From: an uncultured Erysipelotrichaceae bacterium
Lineage (GTDB): Bacteria; Bacillota_I; Bacilli_A; RFN20; CAG-826
Assembly: GCA_902800905.1 (NCBI GenBank)
Contig: CADCGC010000001.1
Coordinates: forward strand, 1 to 64,000
DNA: 64,000 nucleotides
Reading direction: 5' to 3'
This document shows, in pieces, positions 1-8,329 of the stretch. Below the pieces are notes generated by a model. It was not told the DNA's origin. It worked only from the letters and a program-made list of their open reading frames with translations, and did no database searches. Every line of letters starts with the position of its first letter. The stretch's first letter is position 1. The position numbers and the translations under genes are program-made.

Positions 1-226
1 CTAATTCTTCTTTGAGTTCTCTTTTAAGCGCAACTTGTAGGTTCTCGCCTCTTTCGACTCCTCCACCCGGTGTTTCAAGATAATCACGATGCCCAAAACG
101 ATCATCATTAAGAAGATAAATCATTGCTATTTCAAAGTTGTCATTATAAACAATACCCCTGACGATGGAACGGGTATGTGTGTATCCATTATCAGGGTAT
201 TGGTTATCTTTTAAAGAATATAATAA
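1..226 (-). CDS. Nudix hydrolase, 3' end beyond window
   Basis: The minus-strand frame encodes a complete Nudix box: GGGVERGE, seven residues, then RELKEEL, matching G-x5-E-x7-RE-U-x-EE. Nudix enzymes hydrolyse nucleoside diphosphates linked to another group, using Mg2+ or Mn2+ held by the box glutamates. The C-terminal part lies outside the window. The gene directly follows the aminopeptidase gene, so the two are probably cotranscribed. The start is unclear: an ATG at 232-230 is followed at once by TAA, and the next in-frame ATG (near 120) would remove the first beta strands. A rare start codon, a frameshift or a decayed 5' end are all possible. The family call is firm; substrate is unknown. 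Confidence 0.75.
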
Positions 227-231
227 TTACA

Positions 232-1602
232 TTATTTGCTATTTAAGAAGGCAACATATCCACGATATGCTTCATATAAGTCGGCTTTAGAAACAATTTC
301 CATAGGAGCATGCATGTTAAGCACTGGGATACCAGCGTCAATAACATTCATATTGTAATTACCTAAGATATAAGCAATTGTTCCTCCGCCACCTTGGTCA
401 ACTTTTCCAAGTTCAGCGTTTTGCCAACTGACTTCGGCTTCATCCATAACATTTCTCACCCAAGCATAATATTCTGGGTTAGCGTCGTTACTACCAGATT
501 TGCCTCTGCTACCAGTGTATTTGTTAAAGACAATGCCATACGCAAAGTATGCAGCGTTTTTAGAATCAGAGACTCCTGGGAATAATGGATCAAAACCAGC
601 AGAGACATCACTAGATAGCATTTTGCTATTTTCCATAGTGAGTCTTGCTTTCCAAAGTGGTTCTTTTTCTCCTGCGAGTTCTAATAATTTTGCAATTGCG
701 TTTTCAAAGAATCTTGATTGAGCGCCTGTTGCGCCAACAGAGCCAATTTCTTCTTTATCAACTAAAATACAGCAACCTGTATATTCAAGTTTTTTGCTAT
801 CAAGAAGGGCCATTAATGAAGTATACGCACAACATCTATCGTCATGTCCATAACCAGCTACCATTGAACGGTCTAGACCATAGTCTCTTGCTTTTCCAGC
901 TGGAACAACTTCGATTTCAGCAGTGACTAGATCTTCTTCTTCGAAATCGTATTTGTCTTTTAGGATCTTTAAGACATTAGCCATGACAGCCTTTTTCTCT
1001 TCGCCTTTGAGTGGTTTGTTACCTAAGATAACATCTAAGTTTTCACCTTCAATTACTTTAGCAGCGCTCTTTCCTAGTTGATCAGCTGCTAAGTGAATTA
1101 ATAAATCAGAGATTCCAACGACTGGATCGTTATCATTTTCACCAATATCAACTTCAATAACTGAACCATCTTTCTTACAAACAACACCGTGTAGGGCTAA
1201 AGGAATGGTTACCCATTGATATTTCTTAATTCCACCATAATAGTGAGTGTCAGCGAGAACAAATTCATCTCTTTCATATAATGGATGTTCTTTTAAGTCC
1301 ATTCTTGGAGAATCAATATGCGCTCCTAAAATTCTAATTCCATCAGTAATTGGTTTCTTACCAACGATAAAAGCACAGACATTTTTCTTTCTATTTATAA
1401 AATAGACTTTGTCTCCTGCTTTAACTGATTTTACTGATTCAACATTTTTAAATCCTTTTGAATCTAAAAGTCTAACAGCTTCTTTAACTGCTAATCTTTC
1501 AGTTTTTGCGTATGATAAGAAAGCTTTATATCCTTCAGCGAATTCCATTACTTTCGCTTCGGTTTTCTCATCATATTTTTCCCATGCATTTTTACGGTAC
1601 AT
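232..1602 (-). CDS. apeA: M18 family aminopeptidase
   Basis: Zinc aminopeptidase of family M18 (aspartyl aminopeptidase/LAP4 type), which removes N-terminal residues from peptides in the cytoplasm. At 456 residues it has the family's usual length. Metal-site motifs are in order: HIDSPR (H95, D97), GYGHDDR (about 251-256), DKEEIGS (E284/E285) and NMHAPME (H431). There is no signal peptide. The start has an AGGAGG-type site, and the gene begins 15 bases after serine dehydratase, placing it in a cysE-sdaA-apeA-Nudix run. Likely role is peptide turnover feeding amino-acid catabolism. The exact residue preference is not visible. Confidence 0.93.
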   Translation of the reverse strand: MYRKNAWEKYDEKTEAKVMEFAEGYKAFLSYAKTERLAVKEAVRLLDSKGFKNVESVKSVKAGDKVYFINRKKNVCAFIVGKKPITDGIRILGAHIDSPRMDLKEHPLYERDEFVLADTHYYGGIKKYQWVTIPLALHGVVCKKDGSVIEVDIGENDNDPVVGISDLLIHLAADQLGKSAAKVIEGENLDVILGNKPLKGEEKKAVMANVLKILKDKYDFEEEDLVTAEIEVVPAGKARDYGLDRSMVAGYGHDDRCCAYTSLMALLDSKKLEYTGCCILVDKEEIGSVGATGAQSRFFENAIAKLLELAGEKEPLWKARLTMENSKMLSSDVSAGFDPLFPGVSDSKNAAYFAYGIVFNKYTGSRGKSGSNDANPEYYAWVRNVMDEAEVSWQNAELGKVDQGGGGTIAYILGNYNMNVIDAGIPVLNMHAPMEIVSKADLYEAYRGYVAFLNSK

Positions 1603-1617
1603 ATTTATCTCCTCCTA

Positions 1618-2826
1618 CTAATCATCTGGTTTAATAGTTTCTGCAAGTCCTCCTAAGGAGGTCTCTTTATATTTAGCGTTCATATCAATGCCAGTTTTAT
1701 ACATCGTTTTAACTGAATCATCATAACTAACATGAATATCATCATCAGGAATGATGACTGCTAATTTTACAGCATTTATGGCCTTAATTGCAAATAAAGC
1801 GCATCTTTCAATACAAGGAATTTGAACATAGCCATCAACTGGATCACAAGTTAAGCCTAAAGAATGCTCAAGAGCAATCTCCGCTGATTGGACAATATCT
1901 ATAGTGTTTTTACCAAAGCAGTGTGCAATCATTGCCGCTCCCATAGAGCACGCTACTCCAATTTCAGCTTGGCAGCCACATTCAGCACCACTAACAGAAG
2001 CGTTCATCTTACATATGATTCCAAATAGTCCTGCCACCATTAATCCCTTAATGATGTTTTCTTCACTGACGCCTTTCATTCTTAGATATTGAATACATCC
2101 AGGAATGACACCAGCGCTTCCACATGTTGGAGCAGTAACAATAATTCCTCCAGCAGCGTTCTCTTCGCTAACTGCGAACGAGTGAACCGCGACATTCATT
2201 GCGACATCTTTTGCTCCAAGCGCGGAATGTTCCATTGAAATATACATTTCCTTTGCTTTTCTTCTAACTTTTAGCTTACCAGGTAGATATCCTTCCGCGT
2301 TAAGTCCTCTAACGACTGCCTCATCCATAACTTTAAGAACGTTTTTGAAATAGTCGTAAGTATTCTTATCTTCATGCATCTCAACATATTGATATAAAGA
2401 TATATCTTTTTCGATACAATAATTCATGATATCTGTCATATATTGATGTGGGTAGATTTCTTTAATTCTGGTATCTAAAAGGTTATCAATTGTGATAATT
2501 GAACCTCCACCAATAGAGATGACATTTTCAGAAAACTTTCCTTCGTTCGTATCCACCACAAATGTCATTGTGTTTGGATGCTCTGTAACTGTGGTTTTAT
2601 CAAACTTCACTTCATGAGGAATATCTTTTAAAGATAAATCAATAATATAATCGGTTAAGTGTCCTTTACCTGTTAAGGCTAAAGAGCCATAAAGGGTAAC
2701 ACTGATATGCTTGATGTTTTTATATTTTTTAAGAATGTAGTCACACGCAAAATGAGGGCCCATCGTATGAGAGCTGCTTGGTCCATGACCGACAATAAAG
2801 ATTTCTTTAATTGATCTTAATCCCAT
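1618..2826 (-). CDS. sdaA: L-serine ammonia-lyase, iron-sulfur, single chain
   Basis: Converts L-serine to pyruvate and ammonia using a 4Fe-4S cluster. The N-terminal beta domain carries GPSSSHTMGP (about 14-23). The C-terminal alpha domain carries APTCGSAGVIPG, GAECGCQAEIGVAC and CDPVDGYVQIPCIERCA, which supply the conserved cysteines. Both domains are in one 402-residue chain, whereas B. subtilis splits them into SdaAA and SdaAB. It is somewhat shorter than the E. coli enzymes. It starts 15 bases after the serine acetyltransferase gene with an AGGAGG site (read on the minus strand near 2830), so the two serine-consuming enzymes are co-expressed. The stop is TAG. Confidence 0.94.
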   Translation of the reverse strand: MGLRSIKEIFIVGHGPSSSHTMGPHFACDYILKKYKNIKHISVTLYGSLALTGKGHLTDYIIDLSLKDIPHEVKFDKTTVTEHPNTMTFVVDTNEGKFSENVISIGGGSIITIDNLLDTRIKEIYPHQYMTDIMNYCIEKDISLYQYVEMHEDKNTYDYFKNVLKVMDEAVVRGLNAEGYLPGKLKVRRKAKEMYISMEHSALGAKDVAMNVAVHSFAVSEENAAGGIIVTAPTCGSAGVIPGCIQYLRMKGVSEENIIKGLMVAGLFGIICKMNASVSGAECGCQAEIGVACSMGAAMIAHCFGKNTIDIVQSAEIALEHSLGLTCDPVDGYVQIPCIERCALFAIKAINAVKLAVIIPDDDIHVSYDDSVKTMYKTGIDMNAKYKETSLGGLAETIKPDD

Positions 2827-2841
2827 AAGATCCTCCTGACG

Positions 2842-3597
2842 TTAATTAATAAATTTATTTATTAAATCTTGAGAATAAACAACTTTTGTTCCTTTAACAA
2901 CGGAGTTAACAATAAAGACGTTAGAGCCAATAACTGAATTCTCTTCAATAACGGTTTCTCCACCTAAGATTGACGCTCCTGAATAGATGGTAACGTTATT
3001 TTTAATGGTTGGATGCCTCTTTTTAGTAGATAAATCTCTTCCTTCTTTCAAAGAAAGAGCACCTAAAGTAACTCCGTGATATATTTTTACAAAATTACCA
3101 ATTTCACTTGTTTGGCCAATAACAATACCCGTTCCATGGTCGATAAAGAAAGGAGAGCCAATCTTACAACCTGGATGGATATCAATACCAGTCTCACTAT
3201 GAGCGGTTTCAGTGATTAATCTAGGGACATAAGGAACGCCTAATCCATAAATAACATGAGCAATGCGATAATACATAATCGCTAAGAATCCAGGATAAGT
3301 AATTACAATCTCATCTTTTGATTCACTAGCAGGATCACTTTCAAAGAAAAAGTCTAAATCCTTATGCATTTCTTCTTTGATACGGTCGAGTTCTTTAACA
3401 AAATCATCTGATGTATATTTGCAAACACTCTTTTTATAAAGTTTTTTAATTAGCTTAAGCTTTCTTTTTGAGTAAATTTCTTTATTGATAAATAATTTTT
3501 CAAAATATCCAGGAAAAAGATAGTTTCGTACTTCATCAACGAATTTTAATATTTTCTTTTTTCTTGGAAATGTTTCAAAGCAGGTTTCTGATTTCAT
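2842..3597 (-). CDS. cysE: Serine O-acetyltransferase
   Basis: Makes O-acetylserine from serine and acetyl-CoA, the first step of cysteine synthesis. Residues from about 130 on form hexapeptide repeats of a left-handed beta helix, with HSETGIDIHPGCKIG, the active-site stretch FFIDHGTGIVIG and later IYSGASILGG. The N-terminal 110 residues are helical and basic at the start. Length (251) is close to Firmicutes CysE. It is the first gene of the minus-strand run and faces the divergent hydrolase gene across 103 bases. No cysteine synthase is in the window. Sugar or other acetyltransferases share the fold, but the DHGTG/IGQTSEIG context is typical of CysE. Confidence 0.9.
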   Translation of the reverse strand: MKSETCFETFPRKKKILKFVDEVRNYLFPGYFEKLFINKEIYSKRKLKLIKKLYKKSVCKYTSDDFVKELDRIKEEMHKDLDFFFESDPASESKDEIVITYPGFLAIMYYRIAHVIYGLGVPYVPRLITETAHSETGIDIHPGCKIGSPFFIDHGTGIVIGQTSEIGNFVKIYHGVTLGALSLKEGRDLSTKKRHPTIKNNVTIYSGASILGGETVIEENSVIGSNVFIVNSVVKGTKVVYSQDLINKFIN

Positions 3598-3700
3598 AGT
3601 CTCATTATTTATATGCGAAATGCATATATAATAATTATATTTGAGTAATGAATTTTTACAAACAATACGATAAAATTTGTATTAAAGAAGGTATTTTAAT

Positions 3701-4600
3701 ATGCAATATGAATCCGTAACTGTTTTAAGTAAGGAATATTCTTTGTCCTTACTTGTTTTTACCGCTAAAGAAGCAAAAGGAACAATGCAAATTGTCCACG
3801 GCATGGAAGAACATAAAGAAAGATATATTAAGTTTGCAGAGTTCTTACAAGCTAACGGCTATAACGTTGTTGTCTCTGATTTAAGAGGACACGGAAAAGA
3901 CGCTCCTGAATTATCACACATTGAAGGAGTTACTGGTCAAGGTAAATTGTTACTAGAAGACCAAAAAGAAATTAGAAAATATATTCAAAATAGATTCCCT
4001 AATGTTCCGCTCATCTTATTTGGACATTCAATGGGAAGCATTATTTCAAGAGTGATATTACAATCTGATTCAAAAGAATATAGTAAAGTAGTACTAAGTG
4101 GATATGTTAATCCGAATGGAGCGAGCGGAGTTGCTTACGCTCTTGCCACTATCATAAGTGTCTTTAAATCACCAAGAGGTCACTCTAAATTAATGGACAA
4201 TCTAGCAGTTGGCCAATTTGGTAAAGCAATCAAAGATAGAAAGACAGAATTAGATTGGCTTTCATATAATGAAGAGAATGTTCAAAAATACATTGACGAC
4301 CCTTATTGCGGTGTTCCATTCTCACTTGGTAGTTATAAAGCCTTATTCTCTTTATTAAAGAATATGGGAAAAGCAAAGAAATATAAGGATATTAATGAAG
4401 ACTTGCCATTCCTTCTTGTCTCAGGAAAAGATGATCCTTGTGCTGGAGGAGATAAGGGAAGAGAGCAATCTCAAAGCGTCTTAAAGAAAGCTGGATTTAA
4501 AAACCTATCAGTCATCACATATGAAGGAATGAGACACGAAATACTCAATGAATTAGATTATCAAAAAGTCTATGATGACATTTTGAAATTCTTAAATTAG
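3701..4600 (+). CDS. Alpha/beta hydrolase (monoacylglycerol lipase-like)
   Basis: Serine hydrolase of the Hydrolase_4 (lysophospholipase/monoglyceride lipase) group, 299 residues, cytoplasmic. The triad can be read: nucleophile S110 in GHSMGS, an acid in SGKDDPCAGG (about 248) and histidine in GMRHEILNE (about 279). The oxyanion-side loop is VHGMEEHKERY. A lid region lies between about 150 and 215. Ribosome site AAGAAGG is 9 bases before the ATG. It is a single-gene unit, divergent from cysE and closed by a strong hairpin terminator. The natural ester is unknown; membrane-lipid turnover is a reasonable guess from the family. Confidence 0.85.
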   Translation: MQYESVTVLSKEYSLSLLVFTAKEAKGTMQIVHGMEEHKERYIKFAEFLQANGYNVVVSDLRGHGKDAPELSHIEGVTGQGKLLLEDQKEIRKYIQNRFPNVPLILFGHSMGSIISRVILQSDSKEYSKVVLSGYVNPNGASGVAYALATIISVFKSPRGHSKLMDNLAVGQFGKAIKDRKTELDWLSYNEENVQKYIDDPYCGVPFSLGSYKALFSLLKNMGKAKKYKDINEDLPFLLVSGKDDPCAGGDKGREQSQSVLKKAGFKNLSVITYEGMRHEILNELDYQKVYDDILKFLN

Positions 4601-4636
4601 CTAATTAAAAATAACTTACAAACAAAGTAAAAGAAA

Positions 4637-4670
4637 AGACGATATCTTTTATAGATACCGTCTATTTTTT
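4637..4670. terminator. Bidirectional terminator
   Basis: The stem AGACGATATC / GATACCGTCT with one A-C mismatch is followed by ATTTTTT on the plus strand. On the minus strand the same stem is followed by TTTTCTTTT. It therefore serves both the hydrolase gene and the convergent lipoprotein gene. Confidence 0.8.
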
Positions 4671-4685
4671 GTTTGATTTAAGCAA

Positions 4686-5981
4686 TTAAGCTTGTTCGCC
4701 ACCATTAGCTGGTTCTTCTTCAGCTGGATCTGCAACCCAACATGATTCGATAACAACTAATGCTAATGAGATAGCGCCACTTTCATCTTCTTTATAGATG
4801 CCGTAGTTTTGTTCCCAGAATGCTCTGACTACATCTTCTGTTAATTGTCCAGCATCAATATATGCTTGATATCTTGCTAAGAAATCAGCATAAGTAACTG
4901 TTTGATCTTCAATGTAAATGACAAGATATACTGAACCTTCAACACCATCTTTTTCAAGTGGGAGCATGTAGACTGCAAGGGCGTATCCCTTTTCTGCATC
5001 ATATGAAGGTTCCATTACTGCAAAGAATCCGAGTTCTTCAAGTAAAGCGGCTAATTCTGAAGCTTCTTGGCCTTCTGCTGGAACAAACATTGAATTATAA
5101 ATTGTTTCTGCTGAAATGCTTCCTGCTGGTAATTCACTTTCTGCTGGAGTACCAAAGACACCGGCATTGGAATAACCATTGAATGTTTCGCCTTCATTTG
5201 GCTCAACAAAGAGTGTGAGAAGTTGGAAATCATCTTGTTCAGTTCCACCAACTGCAACGGCTGATGTAGCGAATTCATCCATATAAGCCATTGTTAATGT
5301 GTTAGCAATTAAACCAGCTTCATCATAGAGATCATCATAACCATCAATGAAGATGAAGACACTTTGAAGTGCGCCGGCTTCTGTTGTTTTGTACATAGAA
5401 GCATATTGTTCATATTCTTCTTGAGAATCAAAATCATCTGCAGATAATTCAACATCAACTGCAAAGAAGCCTAAGTGTGAAAGTCCGAGAACTTCTCCGC
5501 TTTCTTCATCATCTAAGATAATGTCATATGAACCATAACATTGAGAATTATATTGTCCGTGTGCTTCTGAATATGTTGGTTCGACATCTTCCATCATATA
5601 TTCGCCGAGAACACTTTGAAGGTATCCTGCGACAGAATAGATTGGATCACCTTTTTCATCAACATCATCAACGAATAAATACTCATAGAATGATTCAGCT
5701 GATTCAAGAGATTCGGCTTCTTTTGGTGTGAATAAAGCTGAGAAAAATTCATAACCTGGAAGTTCATAGAATTGTGTTTCTTCAACAGCTTCAACTTCTT
5801 CAAGTGGGACTTCTTCTCCAAATAAGAGTGAGGCTGATAATTGAACAAATAATCTACTTGGTTCAACTTCTGGTTCTGGTTCTGGTCCTGGACCTGGATC
5901 TGGTGCTGGAGAAGGATTGTTACAACCGACTAATCCTAATAAAGCAGCAACAGCAATTGTTAGAAAACTACTCTTTTTCAT
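4686..5981 (-). CDS. Acidic lipoprotein of unknown function
   Basis: 431 residues. It begins with a lipoprotein signal: KK, a hydrophobic stretch, then the lipobox LVGC with the lipidated cysteine at about residue 20. A proline-rich spacer of repeating PDPGPGPEPEPE type follows. The rest is very acidic, with many E, D, Y and F and few basic residues. Two stretches look loosely alike (about 60-190 and 290-400, each with an aromatic FFA/FFAV segment and a YDAEKG/SEAHGQ type loop), which may mean an internal duplication. Ribosome site AGAAAGGAG is well placed. Single-gene unit. Predicted anchored to the outer face of the membrane. I do not recognise the family. Confidence 0.85.
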   Translation of the reverse strand: MKKSSFLTIAVAALLGLVGCNNPSPAPDPGPGPEPEPEVEPSRLFVQLSASLLFGEEVPLEEVEAVEETQFYELPGYEFFSALFTPKEAESLESAESFYEYLFVDDVDEKGDPIYSVAGYLQSVLGEYMMEDVEPTYSEAHGQYNSQCYGSYDIILDDEESGEVLGLSHLGFFAVDVELSADDFDSQEEYEQYASMYKTTEAGALQSVFIFIDGYDDLYDEAGLIANTLTMAYMDEFATSAVAVGGTEQDDFQLLTLFVEPNEGETFNGYSNAGVFGTPAESELPAGSISAETIYNSMFVPAEGQEASELAALLEELGFFAVMEPSYDAEKGYALAVYMLPLEKDGVEGSVYLVIYIEDQTVTYADFLARYQAYIDAGQLTEDVVRAFWEQNYGIYKEDESGAISLALVVIESCWVADPAEEEPANGGEQA

Positions 5982-6083
5982 AAATTAAATTCTCCTTTCT
6001 GAAAATTTGTATGTTTGCATAGAGTATAAGTCATTAAAAATTAAAAAATCAACTTTTTTTTACAAAAATAAAAGTTAAATAGG

Positions 6084-6120
6084 TTAAAAAATAAAAGGAG
6101 ATTAATTTATAAATTAATCT
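6084..6120 (-). terminator. AT-rich terminator overlapping ECF gene stop
   Basis: A perfect 22-base palindrome (6099-6120) contains the stop codon of the ECF S-component gene. On the minus strand it is followed by CTCCTTTTATTTTTT. The stem is AT-only in its core, so it may be weak. Confidence 0.55.
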
Positions 6121-6704
6121 TCGTGAAATACGCGTGTATGTTCAATAATTTTATAAAGACTTGGCGCTAAGATGACTGTCGAAATAATTTCTAGAATGAA
6201 ATTAATCCCAATCATTCCAATAAATAACGCTGCAGCAATATTAGGAATTGTTTCACTAATCATTCCTTCTAACAAAGGAACAAAGAAGATGACTGCAAAG
6301 ATAGAAAAGACACCTGTATTAATAACTGGAACTAAAATTGAAGCGAAAATAGCCCCATATATTTTCTTTTCACCTTTAAATGGTTTCATAACAAAACCAG
6401 CAATAACACCAGCTAAAGTGGTTTTAAGTAAGCACGCTAAAATTGTTCCTACTGGACTAACAGAGAAAAAGAACTGCATAGTGCTAGGTGATATTAATAC
6501 CATCACACCACAAACAAGTCCTAAAAATCCTCCCACTACTGGTCCATATAAAATAGCACCGATAGCGATAGGCACAAGACTCAAGTTAATATTTGCAAAT
6601 CCAGGGTTAATATAATTACCAATAATCTGTAGAACGATTTCAATGCCAGCCAGTATCCCTGTAGCAGCAATCATTCTTGTATTAAAATATCTTCTTTTTT
6701 CCAT
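6114..6704 (-). CDS. ECF transporter S component (substrate-binding membrane subunit)
   Basis: 196 residues, almost entirely hydrophobic with about six membrane helices, and a basic N-terminus (MEKRRYFNTR). Helix 1 carries the small-residue pattern AATGILAG that S components use to contact the EcfT subunit. It also has the typical INLSLVPIAIGAILYGP segment and a PSTMQFFFSVSP loop. Such proteins capture a vitamin or similar micronutrient and share an EcfAAT energising module encoded elsewhere. No vitamin gene or riboswitch lies next to it, so I leave the substrate open. Single-gene unit, divergent from ldhA. Confidence 0.8.
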   Translation of the reverse strand: MEKRRYFNTRMIAATGILAGIEIVLQIIGNYINPGFANINLSLVPIAIGAILYGPVVGGFLGLVCGVMVLISPSTMQFFFSVSPVGTILACLLKTTLAGVIAGFVMKPFKGEKKIYGAIFASILVPVINTGVFSIFAVIFFVPLLEGMISETIPNIAAALFIGMIGINFILEIISTVILAPSLYKIIEHTRVFHED

Positions 6705-6803
6705 AGCGATATCAATTATACGAGTATCTTTTTCAAAAGATAAGCAAATTATTATATTTTTTAGTAGATATATTCTAAAATAGTTGCATAGGAGAAAAAA
6801 GAA

Positions 6804-7838
6804 ATGTTCAAAATTGCTTTCTACGACACTAAAAGTTATGACATTCCAGCCTTTGAAAAATATGGAAAGGAAAGAGGAATAGAATTTAAGTTTTTTGAAT
6901 CACATCTCAATAGTGATACTGCACATTTATCCAAAGGTTATGATGGAGTTTGTGCCTTTGTTAATGACACAATCGATAAAGAGGTAATCGACATTCTTTA
7001 TTCATACAATATCAAGTTAATCGCACTTAGATGCGCTGGCTTTAATAACATCGATACCAAAGCAGCGTTTGGAAAAATTCACATTTACCGTGTTCCTGCA
7101 TATTCTCCTTACGCAGTTGCAGAACACGCGATGGCGTTACTACAAACCATCAACAGAAGAATCCATAAAGCTTATATCAGAACAAGAGACTACAACTTCT
7201 CATTAAATGAACTTGTTGGAGTTGACTTATATGACAAAACCATAGGTGTTGTTGGAACTGGTAAAATTGGAAAAGTTTTCATTAATATTTGCAAAGGGTA
7301 TGGCATGCACGTTCTAGCGTATGACAAATATCCAGATCCAAATCTTGATGTTGAATATGTTGAGTTAGATGAGCTATTTAAAAGAAGCGATTTCATCTCA
7401 CTCCACTGCCCACTCACAGATGAAAACAAACATATGATTAATAGCGAATCTATCAAGCTCATGAAGAAGGGTGTTGGAATCATTAACACATCAAGAGGTG
7501 GCCTAATTGATGGAAAAGCACTACTTGAAGGAATCAAAAATCGTCAGATTGGATTTGCCTGTTTAGATGTTTATGAAGAAGAAGGTGATCTCTTCTATCA
7601 AGATAAGTCAGGTCATATCTTAGATGACGATACACTTAGAAGTTTAATCGCAATGCCTAATGTGATAATTACATCTCACCAAGCTTTCTTAACAAAAGAA
7701 GCGCTTCAAAATATCGCTGATACAACAACACAAAATATCATTGATTACTTTAGTAACAAAACCACTGATAACGAAATTTGCTATCACTGTGCCAATATGG
7801 AAAACTGTAAAAAGAAAAGAAACCTTAAATGTTTCTAA
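6804..7838 (+). CDS. ldhA: D-lactate dehydrogenase
   Basis: NAD-dependent reduction of pyruvate to D-lactate in fermentation. It is a D-isomer 2-hydroxyacid dehydrogenase of 344 residues. Visible motifs are RCAGFNNID, VAEHAMALL, the dinucleotide fold GVVGTGKIGK (about 148-157) with the acidic residue after it (LAYDKYPD), INTSRGGLID, and the catalytic-histidine stretch ITSHQAFLT typical of true D-LDH. The last 20 residues form an unusual basic tail with four cysteines (CYHC-x5-C-x7-C). Ribosome site AGGAG lies before the ATG. It leads a plus-strand run with the peroxidase and CDF genes. Confidence 0.92.
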   Translation: MFKIAFYDTKSYDIPAFEKYGKERGIEFKFFESHLNSDTAHLSKGYDGVCAFVNDTIDKEVIDILYSYNIKLIALRCAGFNNIDTKAAFGKIHIYRVPAYSPYAVAEHAMALLQTINRRIHKAYIRTRDYNFSLNELVGVDLYDKTIGVVGTGKIGKVFINICKGYGMHVLAYDKYPDPNLDVEYVELDELFKRSDFISLHCPLTDENKHMINSESIKLMKKGVGIINTSRGGLIDGKALLEGIKNRQIGFACLDVYEEEGDLFYQDKSGHILDDDTLRSLIAMPNVIITSHQAFLTKEALQNIADTTTQNIIDYFSNKTTDNEICYHCANMENCKKKRNLKCF

Positions 7839-7852
7839 TAGGAGGAAAACAT

Positions 7853-8329
7853 ATGTCAGTTTACGATTTTAAAGTTAAGAGTCAAAAGGGAGAAGAAGTT
7901 TCCTTAAGTGAATACAAAGGAAAAGTTCTTTTAATCGTCAACACCGCAACTGGATGCGGATTCACCCCACAATATAAGGGCTTAGAGGAACTATACGAGA
8001 AATATAGAAATCAAGGATTTGAAATTCTAGATTTCCCATGCAACCAATTCTTCCATCAAGCTCCAGGAAGCGATGAAGAAATCAATCAATTCTGTTCATT
8101 AAGATTCAATACTCAATTCCCAAGATTCAAGAAAATTGATGTTAGAGGAGATAACGCTGAACCACTATTCACATATCTTTGTTCTCAAAATGAAAAAAAG
8201 AAATATAAAGCAGTCAAATGGAATTTCACAAAATTCCTAGTTGATAAAAACGGCGAAGTTATCGCAAGATTCGAACCAACTGATAAGCCAGAAGATTTTG
8301 AAGACAAAATCCAAGAAGCACTCAAATAA
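7853..8329 (+). CDS. Glutathione peroxidase-family thiol peroxidase
   Basis: Reduces peroxides with thiols, probably thioredoxin in a Gram-positive. The peroxidatic cysteine is in NTATGCGFTPQY, followed by the family motifs DFPCNQF and WNFTKFLVDKNG; the selenocysteine of animal enzymes is replaced by Cys. I chose the ATG at 7853 (158 residues) because AGGAGG at 7840-7845 sits 7 bases before it. An upstream in-frame ATG at 7829 would place this site inside the gene. It follows ldhA by 14 bases and overlaps the CDF gene by one base (TAATG), so the three are translated from one message. Confidence 0.92.
   Translation: MSVYDFKVKSQKGEEVSLSEYKGKVLLIVNTATGCGFTPQYKGLEELYEKYRNQGFEILDFPCNQFFHQAPGSDEEINQFCSLRFNTQFPRFKKIDVRGDNAEPLFTYLCSQNEKKKYKAVKWNFTKFLVDKNGEVIARFEPTDKPEDFEDKIQEALK

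Noticed and set aside
6172-6615. Plus-strand frame of 147 codons opposite the ECF S component
   Set aside because: Shadow frame without ribosome site; the minus-strand gene has clear family features.
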